NCBI RefSeq assembly: GCF_021155775.2
Contig: NC_060233.1
Span: forward strand, 36,363,077-36,427,076
Length of the DNA stretch: 64,000 nucleotides
Reading direction: 5' to 3'
Source: Neodiprion pinetum
Lineage: Eukaryota > Arthropoda > Insecta > Hymenoptera > Diprionidae
In this document: one piece after another, positions 39,599 through 51,927 of the stretch
How the letters are laid out: each line of letters begins with the position of its first letter
How positions within the stretch are numbered: the stretch's first letter is position 1
The notes under the pieces: model-generated
What the model was told of the DNA's origin: nothing
Databases searched by the model: none
The model's input: only the letters and a program-made list of their open reading frames with translations
Program-made: the position numbers and the translations under genes

Positions 39599-42500
39599 TG
39601 TGGCGAGCGAGGATTTTAAAGTTAGTTTGGAATAAAGTGGCAAAACATCGTTGAGGAATTTCACCCCGAGGTACGCAGGAGCGGCAACAGCATCTCGTCT
39701 CATTCCGCGACGCCCCATAAAAATTAATCCCGATCGTTAAACTCGCATCGTAACTGTCAAAATATACGGCCCAGATCCTGCGCGAGAAATCTTTCCTAGT
39801 ACGGTGCGCGTGTACCGCCATAAAATAATTGTTCCTCACGAGCACACAACTGTCAACCGTGCACAGCGATGACGAACCGATCCACCCCTGGAATACCGAT
39901 TCTAGTTCACTTTTTACAACATTATATAATATGGCGGGTGAAAAGTAGTTTTTTTCCCTCGACATTGCTGAGTGTTCTCCATTCTCGGCAGCCTCGGATA
40001 TTTGTAAAGCTTTCAGCGGGACTCGGAGGAGGAATAACTAACTAATCATTAACGGGGGAAACTGGGATTAATCAATCATTTTGAACTGAAGTTTGGATGG
40101 ACAGTAGCGAGTCGTTGAAGGGAGAGACACCCCGTATGTGCGTGGAGATACAAGGTATGCAGGGATCCGCCAACCTTCCACGACTTGTCGGGGCTTTGTC
40201 TATGGCACAATTTAAAGGTAACATATACGCACCACTATCGTAAAGGGGGATAATGGCCCTGAGGGAGCATTAAGCCGAGGTATAAAGGAGCTCTCAGCCA
40301 TACGCCATAAACTACCCTGCGTGCAACGAATTTGTAACATTTTATTTGCGAGGTACGAAAGAGCTTGAGCCAAGTAGGGAATGAGGTTATAGGCCATAGG
40401 GTACCCGGAACACGTGAGAGAGCAGATTTGCTACTTTGTACGTCTGTTTGACGACTGACATTTTTTATACTTATTTTCATTTTTATATTTATTTTTATTC
40501 CTTTTCGGACCGCTTCAGCCGAACCCGGGGGCTGTTTGGCAGCGGTGAAAAGCCGGCTGCCACAGCACAGATTTATGCCCGATACCCGTATGAGACACGA
40601 GGGCAGTTTTATGATCGGTTCCGTTACAAAGTTTACTCTTTGAAAAGCATCGTACCTGCAACTCGCAAGCCACCGGCTTAAGTCTGACAAAAGCATCGCG
40701 AAGTCGTTAAAGGTGCAACTCTCGTGCGATAATACCACCGAAATGCATAACACCTATGCCGTTTAATTTGTCGGCTTCACCAAATCGCCTTTTCTTCTCG
40801 GCCGTAAATTCAACTCTTTTCGCGATCAAATTCGAGCCAGCTTCTTCCTGGTGGAAATAAATAAACTTGAACACCCCGTTTCGTCGTGATTGTACCGACG
40901 AGCATTCACACCTTCGTTAACCCGTTTTACACACGGCTGAAGCAGCAGTCCTCCTTAAATGCGCGCCGATTTTTACGGACAACCGTCTCTCCTTCTCTGA
41001 CAATAAGGGTCTTATCTCATTAACGGTTGGGTCTCATCTAAAGTACCCGCAGACCTTTTTCTTGCCAGCTAAATGGCCATAGAGTCAGAGGGTAAAGGGC
41101 TGCAGCCGTAGAGATACGAACAAATTATGCTATCGGCGCGATGCACATGTGCACTTCGAGTCGTTGGAGGAAGAAAGTGGAGATTCGGATTGAGGATTCC
41201 CGGTAAGAGGAAACAGATTTAAAGGAATTGATTACTTTACAGACTCGTTTCACAATTTACGGTGCTCCCATTCCTCGAAATTTTTCATTCCTTTCGTTTC
41301 AAAAATTCACTTCTTGTTAACTCGTTTTTAATTAGGGTTATCGGAAAATTTTCACAATTACCAGTTAATACGGCGCTAATTTCAAATGATACCCCAGTAA
41401 CAGGTGAAAAAATAAATGACAGAAAATGTGTTTTTTTTTTTTATCATTCGCTTCGTTCGACGTATTGGATAAGAAGAATGTCAACCTTAACAAAGATCTT
41501 GATATTTGTAAATACAAATTAGTCGCGAACCTGGAAACGACGATTCTTTTTCTCGGTGCATTCCGTAAAGCCGGGTTGGAATATTTTTTCGCTTGGGAGA
41601 AATCCAGTAGATAGAATCGACAAAGGCGCGATTGGAAGCCGGACATTATCGTATGCTTATGCGTGTATAAGATACACGTGCGGTGTAAGGCAACGCATCG
41701 CGTCGCCAATCGCGGTTCGCTAATCGTTAACCCCTGGCCGAAGAGCGAATATATCGAGCTTAAAGATACCGGGGTTTTATTTATGTAGCGTCAGCGTTGG
41801 TTGGCCAATTAGGCGAGGGGTTGGAGTAATAATTGGCGTCGCTAATTACGGTTCGGATGCACTCCTCCAGCCGATTTATAATAGAACCCCGGCTGGGTGG
41901 AAACCGCAGCGATGATCGGAGCGTTAAGATCTAGGCGAAGAACGTAGCGATCATTTGACTCGGCTGGACCAATAAATACATATAAGGATGGTATGATCAA
42001 CACCGATGAGCCGGCGCACCGCGTTTTATGCAGACATTCGCACCTTCCTCTGTAATTATATCAACCTAAAATCAAGGATGAATTAACCGCAAATTAAGGA
42101 GCGTATAAACTGCCCTCCGTTATATACCCGCTCCGAACACTAACCTTGTAATCATAATCACGCGATAGGTATATAACAGTTTTACCCGGCGTACATAAGC
42201 TTATTGTATATATCCATGCATACGGTATACGTTTCACAAACGCGGCTGGAAAATCTCGTGTATATGCATCAAATTTATTACCCCAATTTACTCACGGGCG
42301 TTAGCAGGATACGTGCAGCGAGGCCAGAGAATTACCTTAACTGGCTCCTTATCCGGGCCATTAAGAACCTCGCGTATTATTCGCTCCGAATGGAATATAA
42401 TATTATCAAACCAAGCACAGTACAGAAGCTCTCCCGCAGATATTATGGGATAAAGCTAAGGTACGCTAATTTCATAGCAAACTCTACAATCTGATAACTT

Positions 42501-45060
42501 GATAAGCAAAAACGTGAAATATACATCATTCTCAGTCGCTTTTTACTGAGCCGCGTGATCATTGAATTCCAACCCCTTCTCAGAGTGAAGATACGAGGCG
42601 AACGAGTGCAAATAGTAATACATGTATACGTGTGTACATGTCAATGGAGAATTTAGGGATCGATTCAGTTTTTTTCGCCCGTATTGCATCAGCGATGAAA
42701 CTACTTTTTTGAAGATTTATATCCGCTTCTTATTTGGCTCCGTATTGTCTTACCGGGCAGAAAACAGTTTGTTGTTCCCATCGTTTTTTGCGGTATAATT
42801 GCAGATTCTGCGGCCCGCTGATCGCAGTTCGCTCTTTCTTTAACCGGGGGCAAGAAATGCTGCACGCTGCAGGGACCATCGAGTCGTTCGTGTTCGATGT
42901 TCCTCCTCTCGATCCTCCGCTGCCTTCTCTTCCTCGCGCTCAGTCGGCTCCCAAACCACCTTAAGATTCTTCCTTTCTTGCCGTATTTTATCGCGTTGGT
43001 CTCTGCCGCTTTTTTCGTGGTTACTTACAACGAACCGCTTAAAAATCAGTTAGTTTTTGCCTCAAGAAACCTTCGACTAATACGACAGCCCCGTTCTGTT
43101 GTATTTGTGCAGTCGAGTAATTCCTGCACAGCGAAGAATAAGATTATATGTACTTGTAACGTTTTCATTTTTATTATTCATTAATTTTTTTCGGGCTACC
43201 TTGTATTATATATATTATATAGGTATACCTATATGCGATGCACCAACCAACTTTCGCGATGCGAAAAAATTATACGATTTTATTGCCGCACTTTTGATTA
43301 TCTTTTCTTTTTTTTTTTTAATCATTAATGGATTTTTTTCAACGCGAAGTTTATTCGCGGCGATTTCTTCAAAAGAAATAGAACGATTCAGTGCCGGAAC
43401 TGGCACACTTTGCCTGTTTTAACGTCCCGATAATTGATACGTGCTTAATGACCCTCGATTTAGGTTTTGCAGATTGAAAATATTCTCGCAAATTTATGGT
43501 GGCAGATGTGGTCGCATTATTAAATTCCATCCTTACATTCGACGCGTACGCAGGTATTAGTGCGTTTGTAAAGTGATACCTCGGTACTTTTTACGAACTG
43601 TGCACAGGTGGACTGCTAATTATACGCGTTAATTGCCCGACTGTTATATATATTATACACGTTATGTACCTACGACGATAATTGTTAATCATAAATTATT
43701 ACGGACGCATTATTGCGGATTTCTCTATCCGTTTCGATATGCACATCGCGTATGATATTCGAGTCCTCGTTTCAGTCTCAATTTATAAGCTGCAGCTTTG
43801 ATACTTATATATTTATAGCGACGCTTATAAATAATTGCTCGAATGAAATAAATATCCCGTAATGGCAAAAGTGCATTTCGATGATTTAAACGTTCAATTT
43901 GTTTGCCAAGTGCAGCGTGGTCTGTCTGTTCCCCGTTATGCCATAAAAGAGCATGGGCAGAAACTCATTAATAAGCAATAATATCCTGTCAATGCATTTC
44001 TGATCGATATGGACATCCCGCTGAGTCCGATCTCGCGACTGCAATTGCAGTCTGCTGGCAAAAAATCGTGCGACGAATAAGATTCGGACCGCATGCATGC
44101 GAGTATCCCTGGTGATATCGGATCGGCGGTTTCTCAGGGTGCGCAGAATTGACGAAAAAAAAAAAAAAGAATCTTTTTACAGAATATAATCGCAACGAGA
44201 ATTTGTCGCATTATGCAACTTTACATCTGCAAGTAAGTTTGGCGCGAGAGCTGCTGCATCTCGATCGGCTCGCTTATTCCCACGGGATCCTGCGAGATCA
44301 GAATCCAGATCTCCAAATAACTGCTACCGCCTCTGGAGGACTGTATGTCCGCAGCTTCAACCATATTCCAAAGAATCGAGTGCCCCGCAGTCTCTTCGAA
44401 AAAGACGTTCACCCACCGCTGTTTGCAAGCGGAGAGAGCATTTCGCGAGTTCATACTACGGCGCCGATATTTTGCAGTGCAATAAATTCGAGAGTCACGC
44501 GACTCCGCCGGATGCTGAGATAGCTCGGCAAAATTTGTACTCTCTAGCAATTTTCTTCTCGCGCTTATGTCTGTACAGATTGTGATACGTATGTTCGAAT
44601 CCGTAACTTTGAGCTGCTCGCCAAGCACAGATAATGCGGATATCCCTTTCTTCGATAGCATGAAACTAGAAATTCGTTTTTCTTTTCATCGATCGTTAGA
44701 CACACGGGACCGAAAATGTCTGTTATCACTCGTTTGTCAAGTTCAACTCATGTTGACTTCGTTAAAACTATTTTATACGGGAATAATTTTCTCTCATAGT
44801 TGTGGGACTTGACGGAATTGTGATCTTCTAAGTTGTGGAATAATTATACGCCGCCTACCCGTACTGGATACCCTTCATTACCCGAAACCATACACATAGG
44901 AGTCGACCAACTTCCCCTCTATTCATCGACTTTCCCTCAGTAAAGGATCCTTTCATCCAATATTTGGCCAGACATCCCCAAGTGGGACATGTGTTTAGAA
45001 TCACTCAGCGACAGCAGGTGCGACCTGCCTCCCTCGAGTGTAGTACACACATTATAACAC
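39599..45060. other. Non-coding DNA, no supported gene
   Basis: Open frames such as 40235-40753 minus (172 codons) show no domain. AT-rich patches lie at 41.2-41.6 and 43.0-43.4 kb. A perfect 18-bp palindrome (ATATAGGTATACCTATAT) lies at 43217-43234. A repeated 20-bp motif at 41700/41836 is listed separately. An A14-15 run occurs at about 44155-44169. Confidence 0.45.
41700..41855. promoter_or_regulatory. Candidate regulatory block with a repeated 20-bp motif and homeodomain-type cores
   Basis: GCGTCGCCAATCGCGGTTCG (41700-41719) and GCGTCGCTAATTACGGTTCG (41836-41855) match at 17 of 20 positions and are 136 bp apart. Between and around them are GCTAATCG, CCAATTAGG, TAATAATTGG and TTTATTTATG, which look like homeodomain-type sites. 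A repeated long motif with conserved flanks suggests a paired binding module. Function is inferred. Confidence 0.3.
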
Positions 45061-45205
45061 TCCACACGTGAATTTACGGGTGGTCCATCCCCAAAAACGT
45101 GCGAGCGTTGTGGCGGCGACGGCGGCGGCATGGCAGCAGCAGCAGCAGCAAGACCGTGTGTTTGTTGTCTCCTACCCCTATATACGGCGCAGCAAAGCGG
45201 CGAGC
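45060..45205. promoter_or_regulatory. CpG/GCG-rich block with (GCA)6 repeat and TATA-like element
   Basis: This GCG-rich segment includes GTGGCGGCGACGGCGGCGGC, then (GCA)6 at 45133-45150 and a TATATA-containing element near 45179-45185. It sits at the edge where CpG-rich DNA gives way to AT-rich DNA. On the minus strand an ATG follows the TATA-like element and opens into an Ala/Pro/Ser-rich frame, which would suit a first exon of a minus-strand gene. No strong donor settles this. It may be a bidirectional or minus-strand promoter, or only low-complexity DNA. Confidence 0.2.
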
Positions 45206-46604
45206 AGGCTTGGTGATTGTTTATTTTGCTTTCCAATATTTTTTAGACAGAGGTCTGGTTTTCAAAAGAGCAACGGAACCATGAAGAATGGCCTGCGATA
45301 CGTGAGTGCCCTGGATAGAATATGCCTGTAACATACGTATAACGGATATGCGACGACGGAGCTGCTGTCCAACAGACACGAATCCACGCTTATGTACATT
45401 TCCCAACAGAGACTGAATGAGGCAAATTATTGGGGTAAATAATATTCACACAGAAACTCCCTTTCAATATTCATTCACTAAGGTCCCTCTAATGATGTAC
45501 GAAAAAGAAAATTCCTGTCTTCTCTATAATATTATTTGAATACATACATTTATATATATATATATATACATAGGCAGTCACATACAGGAATAAACAGCCT
45601 GTTCATTGCTGACGAGTACCCGATTTTCATTGTATTTGTTTCTTTTTTAAGAATTGTTTAAAGAACAATAACACAGCAGTTCCTAACTGTAATCTTATAA
45701 AAAGATGAAATAAAAGTAAAATTTAATTATTTGCAATACCACAAACAGTACCGCGCCGTAACGGTAATGCATATGAAATAAAATATTTCAAATTGATCAC
45801 TGTTTTGGTACATCTTACAGTTGTAATACAAACATATTGTAGAAACAGCAACGCAACTCAATTTCAGACTCATAAAAATTTACATGGAACGGAAGACGAT
45901 TCAGCTAATTATTAAAGTATACGATCAAACATTCGAATATTCGAAGACCCATCTTGGCAGGCTTGTTATTTCAAGTGTCATTCGAAAATATCAGTTAAAT
46001 GGTATGTTATTATAACACGAAACGGATTTCGAAAGGTAGCAGTACCATTCGGTATAACGCTTGAACGCACACGATTTCAAGAGTATTATTTGTAACGAAA
46101 TTCAAACTGTCACATTTGTAACATTTTCGTACCCAGAATGAACTTGCATAATATTTCAATACCATTAGAAAATGGATTTACTGTTCGATTCAATCTATTA
46201 AATTAATACGTATATGTAAGAAAAGGTAAAATTCTGCATTAAAGTATTAAATAAATAAATTTCTTCTTCAGGCTTTCAATATGCACATTTGAATTAAGTA
46301 GAGTCCCTGAGTTGGGAAATTTGGATCAGAAGCAAGCTCTATCTGTACATCAAGACGAATCAACCGGGGATTACAGTTAGTCTCTTGGTAACACAGAATT
46401 ATTGGTAAGGTAAGGATCTGTTTCACTTTCTACGCTCTGCAGTACCAACAGACGCAGAGTATTTTGTTGGACAATGTTGGGTCAGGTTAAATCACGTAGT
46501 TGCACATTCTGCCACACGCAAAGCGAGACTCGAGGTGACATTTACACCATATGCACCCACGTTTAGTTCAGTAGTGAAAATATCGCAATTAAACACGGTC
46601 CAGG
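45206..46604 (+). other. AT-rich intergenic DNA upstream of SRPRB
   Basis: No coding exon is seen. A (TA)n tract lies at about 45550-45567. CpG becomes scarce here compared with the left part of the window. The 46430-46600 segment is slightly more GC-rich and presumably contains the 5' UTR and promoter of SRPRB, but no TATA box or clear initiator can be assigned. Confidence 0.5.
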
Positions 46605-48468
46605 ATGGGGAACAAACGTGGAGAGACGCTGACACTCGAGAACAATGAAAACACACAATTTATTGGAATGCTCGTTGCTGTGTTTACCATATTTATCACG
46701 CTAGGTATAATATTACATGAAATAGATTAGTCTTAGGTTATGATTTTCGACAAATTATTGTGTTTCGTTGTGCACCGTTCCCGCTAATGCACCGCATTCA
46801 ATTTACACAAGTACATAACATTTGAACATGTAAACATGCGCATTTTGTTACTAATATTGAAAAATCTCGTTGCTGCACGAATTTATATAATACGATTCGA
46901 TCTATATATAGACAATTAATCTCAGAGAGATAAGAGTAACAACAATTTTATGCATAATGTATGTACGTGGCATATGGTAAGATGATATATTGGCATTTCT
47001 TCCAACAATGCAGGTTGTATCAAGCTAAATTAATATCGTGCCATTAAAAGCATAGATCTCATATTAAAACAATATCATAGAATTTACAATAGTTATAAAA
47101 TAGTATTAAAATAGTGAATAAAAAGAAAACAACTCTAGCTTCGTGATTGTGTACATAATAACAAAATAGATACATTATTGGAAATTGAAATATCGATTTC
47201 TTCCGTAGAGTCAAAAAAGAAATTAACTGTACACAATTTGTAACAAAATTTCTTGTTTACAAATCCACAGTTTTATAACAACGACATCGACTTGAGCAAT
47301 AATCATGTAAAAATATATATAGTTACATTGTTTTATTCAACCTAACTAATGATCTACATACTTTTAAAAATATGTGGCATCATTTTATTATTTTAGTTGT
47401 ATTTGCTGTATGGCGTAGGAGAAGATCCGTTGGCCGAAGCCTGATCTTGGCAGGGCTTAGTAATGCTGGAAAAACATTGCTGTACACTCGGCTCCTTCAT
47501 TCCAAATATGTCGCGACACACACCTCTGTTAAAGAAAATATCGGGGACGTTACCATCAATAACGTAAATTTGAAACTAGACTTATTTCATGATTGCAATT
47601 TTTTCCAGATTTTTAGACTAATGTGCTATGCTGTAAAAACATAAAATACTAGACAGAATAAATCTACTCTTCTCTTCTTTTTTTTTTCAGAGCGCTTTGC
47701 GAATTGTTGACATTCCTGGTCACGAGCGACTGAGGCAAAAGTTTTTTGACAATTACAAGTCTTCAATAAGAGGATTAGTCTATGTCATTGATTCAGTGAC
47801 CATACAAAAAGACGTCAGAGATGTTGCCGAGTAAGTAAATAGTGAATTACCGTATTGTTCCGAGTACAAGACGGCCCTCAATTCTGAGACAGTATTTCAA
47901 GGTAGTTTTTTAGTTACCCGCACATCAGACAACTCCGCATATAAAACAAGGTCAATTTTGGGCAGGTGCTGTCAACGACAAAAAACCTCCGCTTATATTC
48001 GGAACAATACGGCATACCATCATTTCCAATTAATTTCTCACGATTATGAATAGACTCCTCTTCAGCATTAATCAACTGTGATAAAACTTCGCCATTTCTG
48101 TACAGTTTAAATTTCTTATCTGTTACAGATATTTATATACGCTCCTGTCTGATCCTACGATTCAAAAAAATGGAACCCCCGTGTTAATTTTGTGCAATAA
48201 GCAAGATCAAACAACAGCCAAGGGATGCAGTGTGATTAAATCTTTACTTGAAAAAGAAATTAATTTGCTTAGGGTAACAAAAACTAATCAGTTAGAGACT
48301 ACGGATGCCTCTTCGTCAAATTTTTATCTTGGCAAACAAGGTAAAGATTTTGAGTTTATTCATCTAGGCTCGAAAGTTGATTTTGCTGAAGCCAGTGCAT
48401 TCGATAAAGATTCTGAGACTTCTGCTGACATTGAACAATTGGATATCTGGCTACAAAAGATAGCTTAG
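46605..48468 (+). CDS. SRPRB: Signal recognition particle receptor subunit beta
   Basis: Four coding exons: 46605-46704, 47397-47563, 47691-47830 and 48129-48468 (stop TAG at 48466-48468). They join in frame with GT-AG introns to 248 residues, the usual family length. SRPRB is a small GTPase in the ER membrane that anchors the SRP receptor alpha subunit for co-translational targeting. The N-terminal transmembrane helix is at about residues 19-38, followed by RRRR, consistent with a type I-like anchor. GTPase motifs seen: G1 GLSNAGKT (53-60), G3 DIPGHERLR (96-104), G4 NKQD (159-162) and G5 EASAF (about 223-227). The start ATG gives a short polar N-terminus before the helix, and no longer in-frame option is apparent. 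The transmembrane helix spans the exon 1-2 junction, which supports the junction. Intron 3 carries a foldback repeat. Bap60 follows downstream on the same strand. Confidence 0.94.
47849..48013. mobile_element. Foldback (inverted-repeat) element in SRPRB intron 3
   Basis: The left arm 47849-47870 (ACCGTATTGTTCCGAGTACA...) and right arm 47992-48013 are inverted copies matching at 19 of 22 positions. Part of the right side (47973-48002) matches 60940-60969 in a DNAJC16 intron at 24 of 30 positions. This suggests two members of one diverged MITE-like family. No coding capacity. The family is not identified. Confidence 0.5.
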
Positions 48469-48729
48469 TACTTGAGATCTCATAAATCATGCTTACACCA
48501 TATCGTTTCATTGGCTGTATCGAATCTACACGATTATTGACACAATATGCACATGGCCATATACGTATTTTGCAACATGAATAATAATTTTTAACTTTTT
48601 TTTCTATTCATTATTATATTGCTTTATTTCAGAATACATATTGCGTTTATTACTTAAATACATCATTACTGCCTTTAATTTGATTTGATATAAGTCGTGC
48701 TATCTGTAAGTTACAATTTTTACTCTAAA

Positions 48730-48955
48730 AATAAAAATTAATTACATTTAAAAAAAAGAAAATCATAAAAGAAATAGCGTTACGTTTTTGCAATGGTAAA
48801 AACAATGTTGCAACTTTGATGGGGGGGTGAGAATCACTTTGTATACTATGCAGAAGACTTGCCTACCTCAAATTTTTTATAGTTTACATGGAAGTTATTC
48901 ACCTACCAGAATTTTTAACTACCAAGCCTCAAAGCCTTAGCTTACACCAATAAAT
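48730..48955 (+). terminator. Candidate poly(A) signals of SRPRB
   Basis: AATAAA is found at 48730-48735 and 48950-48955, 262 and 482 bases after the stop codon. Either could direct 3' end formation. The choice needs transcript data. Confidence 0.35.
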
Positions 48956-50975
48956 TCTACAAGTATTAAATCTCTACGAGAAATACATAAAAACTAAAAT
49001 GTTTATTACTTTAAGGAAACTCATAAAACTTTCACTGAATTTTGAAAATCGAAAATTAGTCATCTAAGATCAATAGGGGAAAATCCGAACATCAATTTCC
49101 ACGTGGTAAGCCGTCCGTCATATTTACAGATGATATCTACCGTTTACCGACGCATGCTGCGACGTTGCCAGATTTACGAACGTCAAGTTGAAGTTTATGT
49201 TATTGCTTCAATAGCTAAATTGTGACCAATTACTGAGCGGTAAAACTTTATTGATTACGGAATACCTTTGAAGTGATGTAGAAGATTCGTATTTACATGA
49301 CTCAACCCACGGTCAACTCAGCTTACCGCCGTGTTTATGTTTCACGAATAAACGTTACAGACACTAATAGTAAGCCCACGAATGAACCTGCAGTCAGTAT
49401 TATACACATGTCACGAGTCGTGAAGAGCCCGAGAAGGCACGACTTAATTTTTCCGAACATCCGTGCGCTTTAATTCTTTTCCGAATTAATGAATCAGCCG
49501 AAGTATTAAACATGATATCGCATCTTTCGACAAACGTATCAACGCTTCGGCGCGCGACTGCGATCTTGTCTCAAAGCCGACAGTCAGCTGTTCAATACAG
49601 TCCAGCTAGATGACAACACACTTTGCAACGTGAATATGATCGATATTCTCGAAAACTTACCGACACGAAGTAAGGTGATGTTCCCTGACATGTTGACACA
49701 AAGATTGTTCGAATACCAACTTGAACATGGTAGACAGTGTATTCCCAGTAGGGTCCGTTTTGTCCACAGTCATGTAAACTGGATAAATCTACGGAGGATC
49801 AAAGGTAGTAAAACCAGTTCAGGTTTAACCACGGTCCCGTGAGTTAGTAAAAACGTGGTAAAAACATACAGGGCTCTGCCCATTGCATTGCCTAAGCGGT
49901 CGCGACTCCCTATCGCCTGCTTGATACAAAAGTATGACTTAACCAATAAACGAGTTATTGAAAATAAAACACTCTGCAAATATATTGAAGTTGAATTTCG
50001 TACGTAACTCTAATTAACCGTTATATTTGCCACTTTGACGAATGCATCTCACGCTCTATTGACAATTCTCATGTAGAATTCATGTGAAAATTCATATCAG
50101 AACCTTATACGTGAGTTTATAAAGCAACGAATGAAAATCTAGACTTTTTAAGTACAATCAACGAACAATCTTCGCTCGTCGCGGCGATATTAAACACATA
50201 TCGACGATTATAAACAATGCAAAGCAATCCATTTCATCTATAATAAAAATTCAACGAACAATATGAATTAAGAAACGATCAACAATCGACGTCTTCACGA
50301 CAATAATGTACTTAATAAAAACAATTAATCGTGTGACGTATGAAAAAATTATTCAAAAAATTACGTATTATTGTTCACCATGTAATAGGTCTGCTGAACA
50401 TACCGCATTAAAAAAAGCACCGAATGCTCTACTGCTTGCGATTGTGTGCAACACATAATTCATACACTATTCCAAAAATTTGTTTCCATTTCGTTGTAGT
50501 TTTACAAATTTTTAGATTAGCTGATACACTTATTTGCCAAACGTACAAATTTAATAAATTAGACCCCCGTCTTAGACATTTTCAATCAATATTTCCGACT
50601 TCGGAAATACAATACAAAAAAAAATGGGAGACTATGAAAACTTCAAAAACGTCGTATAAACTTCAATTATTTCAGATTATTGTAGTCTGTTATTTTCGCA
50701 GATTATAATTTGTCTATTTTCAGATGTGTGATGACAGTGTTAAGCAAGTTTTCAAATGTTGTCACATTAAATTTTCGTTATTAGTATTCAAAAGGTAAGT
50801 GGGTGAGGAGCCATCTTAGCGATCTGAAAGCTTCTTTATCGGCGGGTGGCATACGCAATCCCACAACGCCCGTTTCCTTCGAAACAGTTTAAGCGGCGTT
50901 CATTTTTTTGTATATAGTTGGAGATAGGCTGAACTTAGTTTAAACTTCGATTAACGTGGGAGAGATCGGGCCTAA

Positions 50976-51035
50976 GTCAATGCCATGTCAATGCTACGTC
51001 AATGCTGTAAGTCTTTAGTCAACACGGTCAACACG
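50976..51035 (+). repeat. Short tandem GTCAA-type repeats upstream of Bap60
   Basis: Three 11-bp units beginning GTCAATGC lie at 50976, 50987 and 50998. Two 9-bp units of GTCAACACG follow at 51018 and 51027. All share GTCAA. They lie in the GC-richer segment before Bap60 and may be repeated binding sites, or a decayed microsatellite. Confidence 0.6.
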
Positions 51036-51911
51036 GAAGATAACAGTCCCATCCCCTTTCATAAAAGGTAGTCTTCAGTTAGCGACGCCGTGGGCACGAG
51101 AAACGCGAACACGCATCTCTCGATTCTCTTGATTCCAAGACTATTCTAAAAATGGGAAAGTCTACTGTCTAGTGACGAATCAAAGCGCACTCTGGTTTTC
51201 GCAGTTTGAACATTTGTACCGCAAACAAAGTCCCCCCAATTTATTTCCTGCTAGTGCGTCTCAAGTTGAGAAGTGAAGGTTATTTTCTGCCTATTTTGAT
51301 TTTCACGTAGATTTTTATCGGTTTTCAATATACTCTAACTACTGCTATGTTATCCAGTGAAAAAATACCGTCTAATGTAACTAATAACTATTGAAAATAC
51401 TGAGATATCTTTTTTTCTCCTACGGCTTTCCAGTGTCAACTGAAAACATCCCAAATCAGATATTCTTGCTCTTTATTAACTCAATTATTTTAAAATTTCA
51501 CGTGGAATATTTTGAGTTAATTATCTCACCCCCCACTTAGGTCTTCCATCAAAAATATCCAACCTGTGTTCTGTAATTAAACTGTGCTTAAATTTACTAC
51601 ATCAAATTGGTATTGAAAACTTATCGCGTCATTTGTGCTCTTACTCAGCGCAGCCCGAGCAGGCTTGGTGAAAAATAGCATCTCGTGGCTTCTGCCAATC
51701 ATCACTCAGTTTTCAAGAGTTATGCATTTAAATGAAAGAGAATATCTTGTGTAAAGGTTTTTTTAATTATCATCCATCACTCGATTAGATTTCCTTGTTT
51801 CTCTTAATGTACAGGCTTTTTTCAAGCGCAACGTCTAGTATTTAACTGTATGACGTGTATTTAGGGTAATTCTATACTATTGAACTTAATTTTGATTTTA
51901 CTCATATTCAG

Positions 51912-51927
51912 ATAGCTCGCTTTCAAA
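51912..51927 (+). other. Bap60: Bap60 5' UTR piece between a splice acceptor and the start codon
   Basis: A good acceptor (pyrimidine-rich TTTTACTCATATTCAG ending at 51911) lies 16 bases before the ATG, so the first coding exon probably begins with a short UTR spliced from an upstream non-coding exon. That upstream exon is not identified. Confidence 0.5.

Larger units (their letters stand above)
48469..51911 (+). other. Intergenic DNA between SRPRB and Bap60, including the likely Bap60 5' region
   Basis: Two AATAAA hexamers (48730-48735, 48950-48955) could end the SRPRB transcript. From about 49.1 kb the sequence is mixed, with no supported exon; the 70-codon frame at 49630 looks like chance. 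A more GC-rich part at about 50.8-51.15 kb includes AGCCATCTTAGC (YY1/Pho-like) and short tandem GTCAA-containing repeats. It is the best candidate for the Bap60 promoter. A consensus donor GTAAGTG at 50792 could end a 5' UTR exon, but this is unproven. Confidence 0.4.

Noticed and set aside
40235..40753. 172-codon minus-strand open frame
   Set aside because: No family resemblance. Its composition includes low-complexity IKINIKMKISIK derived from AT-rich repeats.
45068..45331. Gln-repeat plus-strand frame over (GCA)6
   Set aside because: The glutamine tract derives from a simple repeat. Flanking residues have no conserved content, and the opposite strand is open too.
49630..49842. 70-codon plus-strand frame between SRPRB and Bap60
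   Set aside because: No domain, no splice signals and no match to a family I know. Likely chance.
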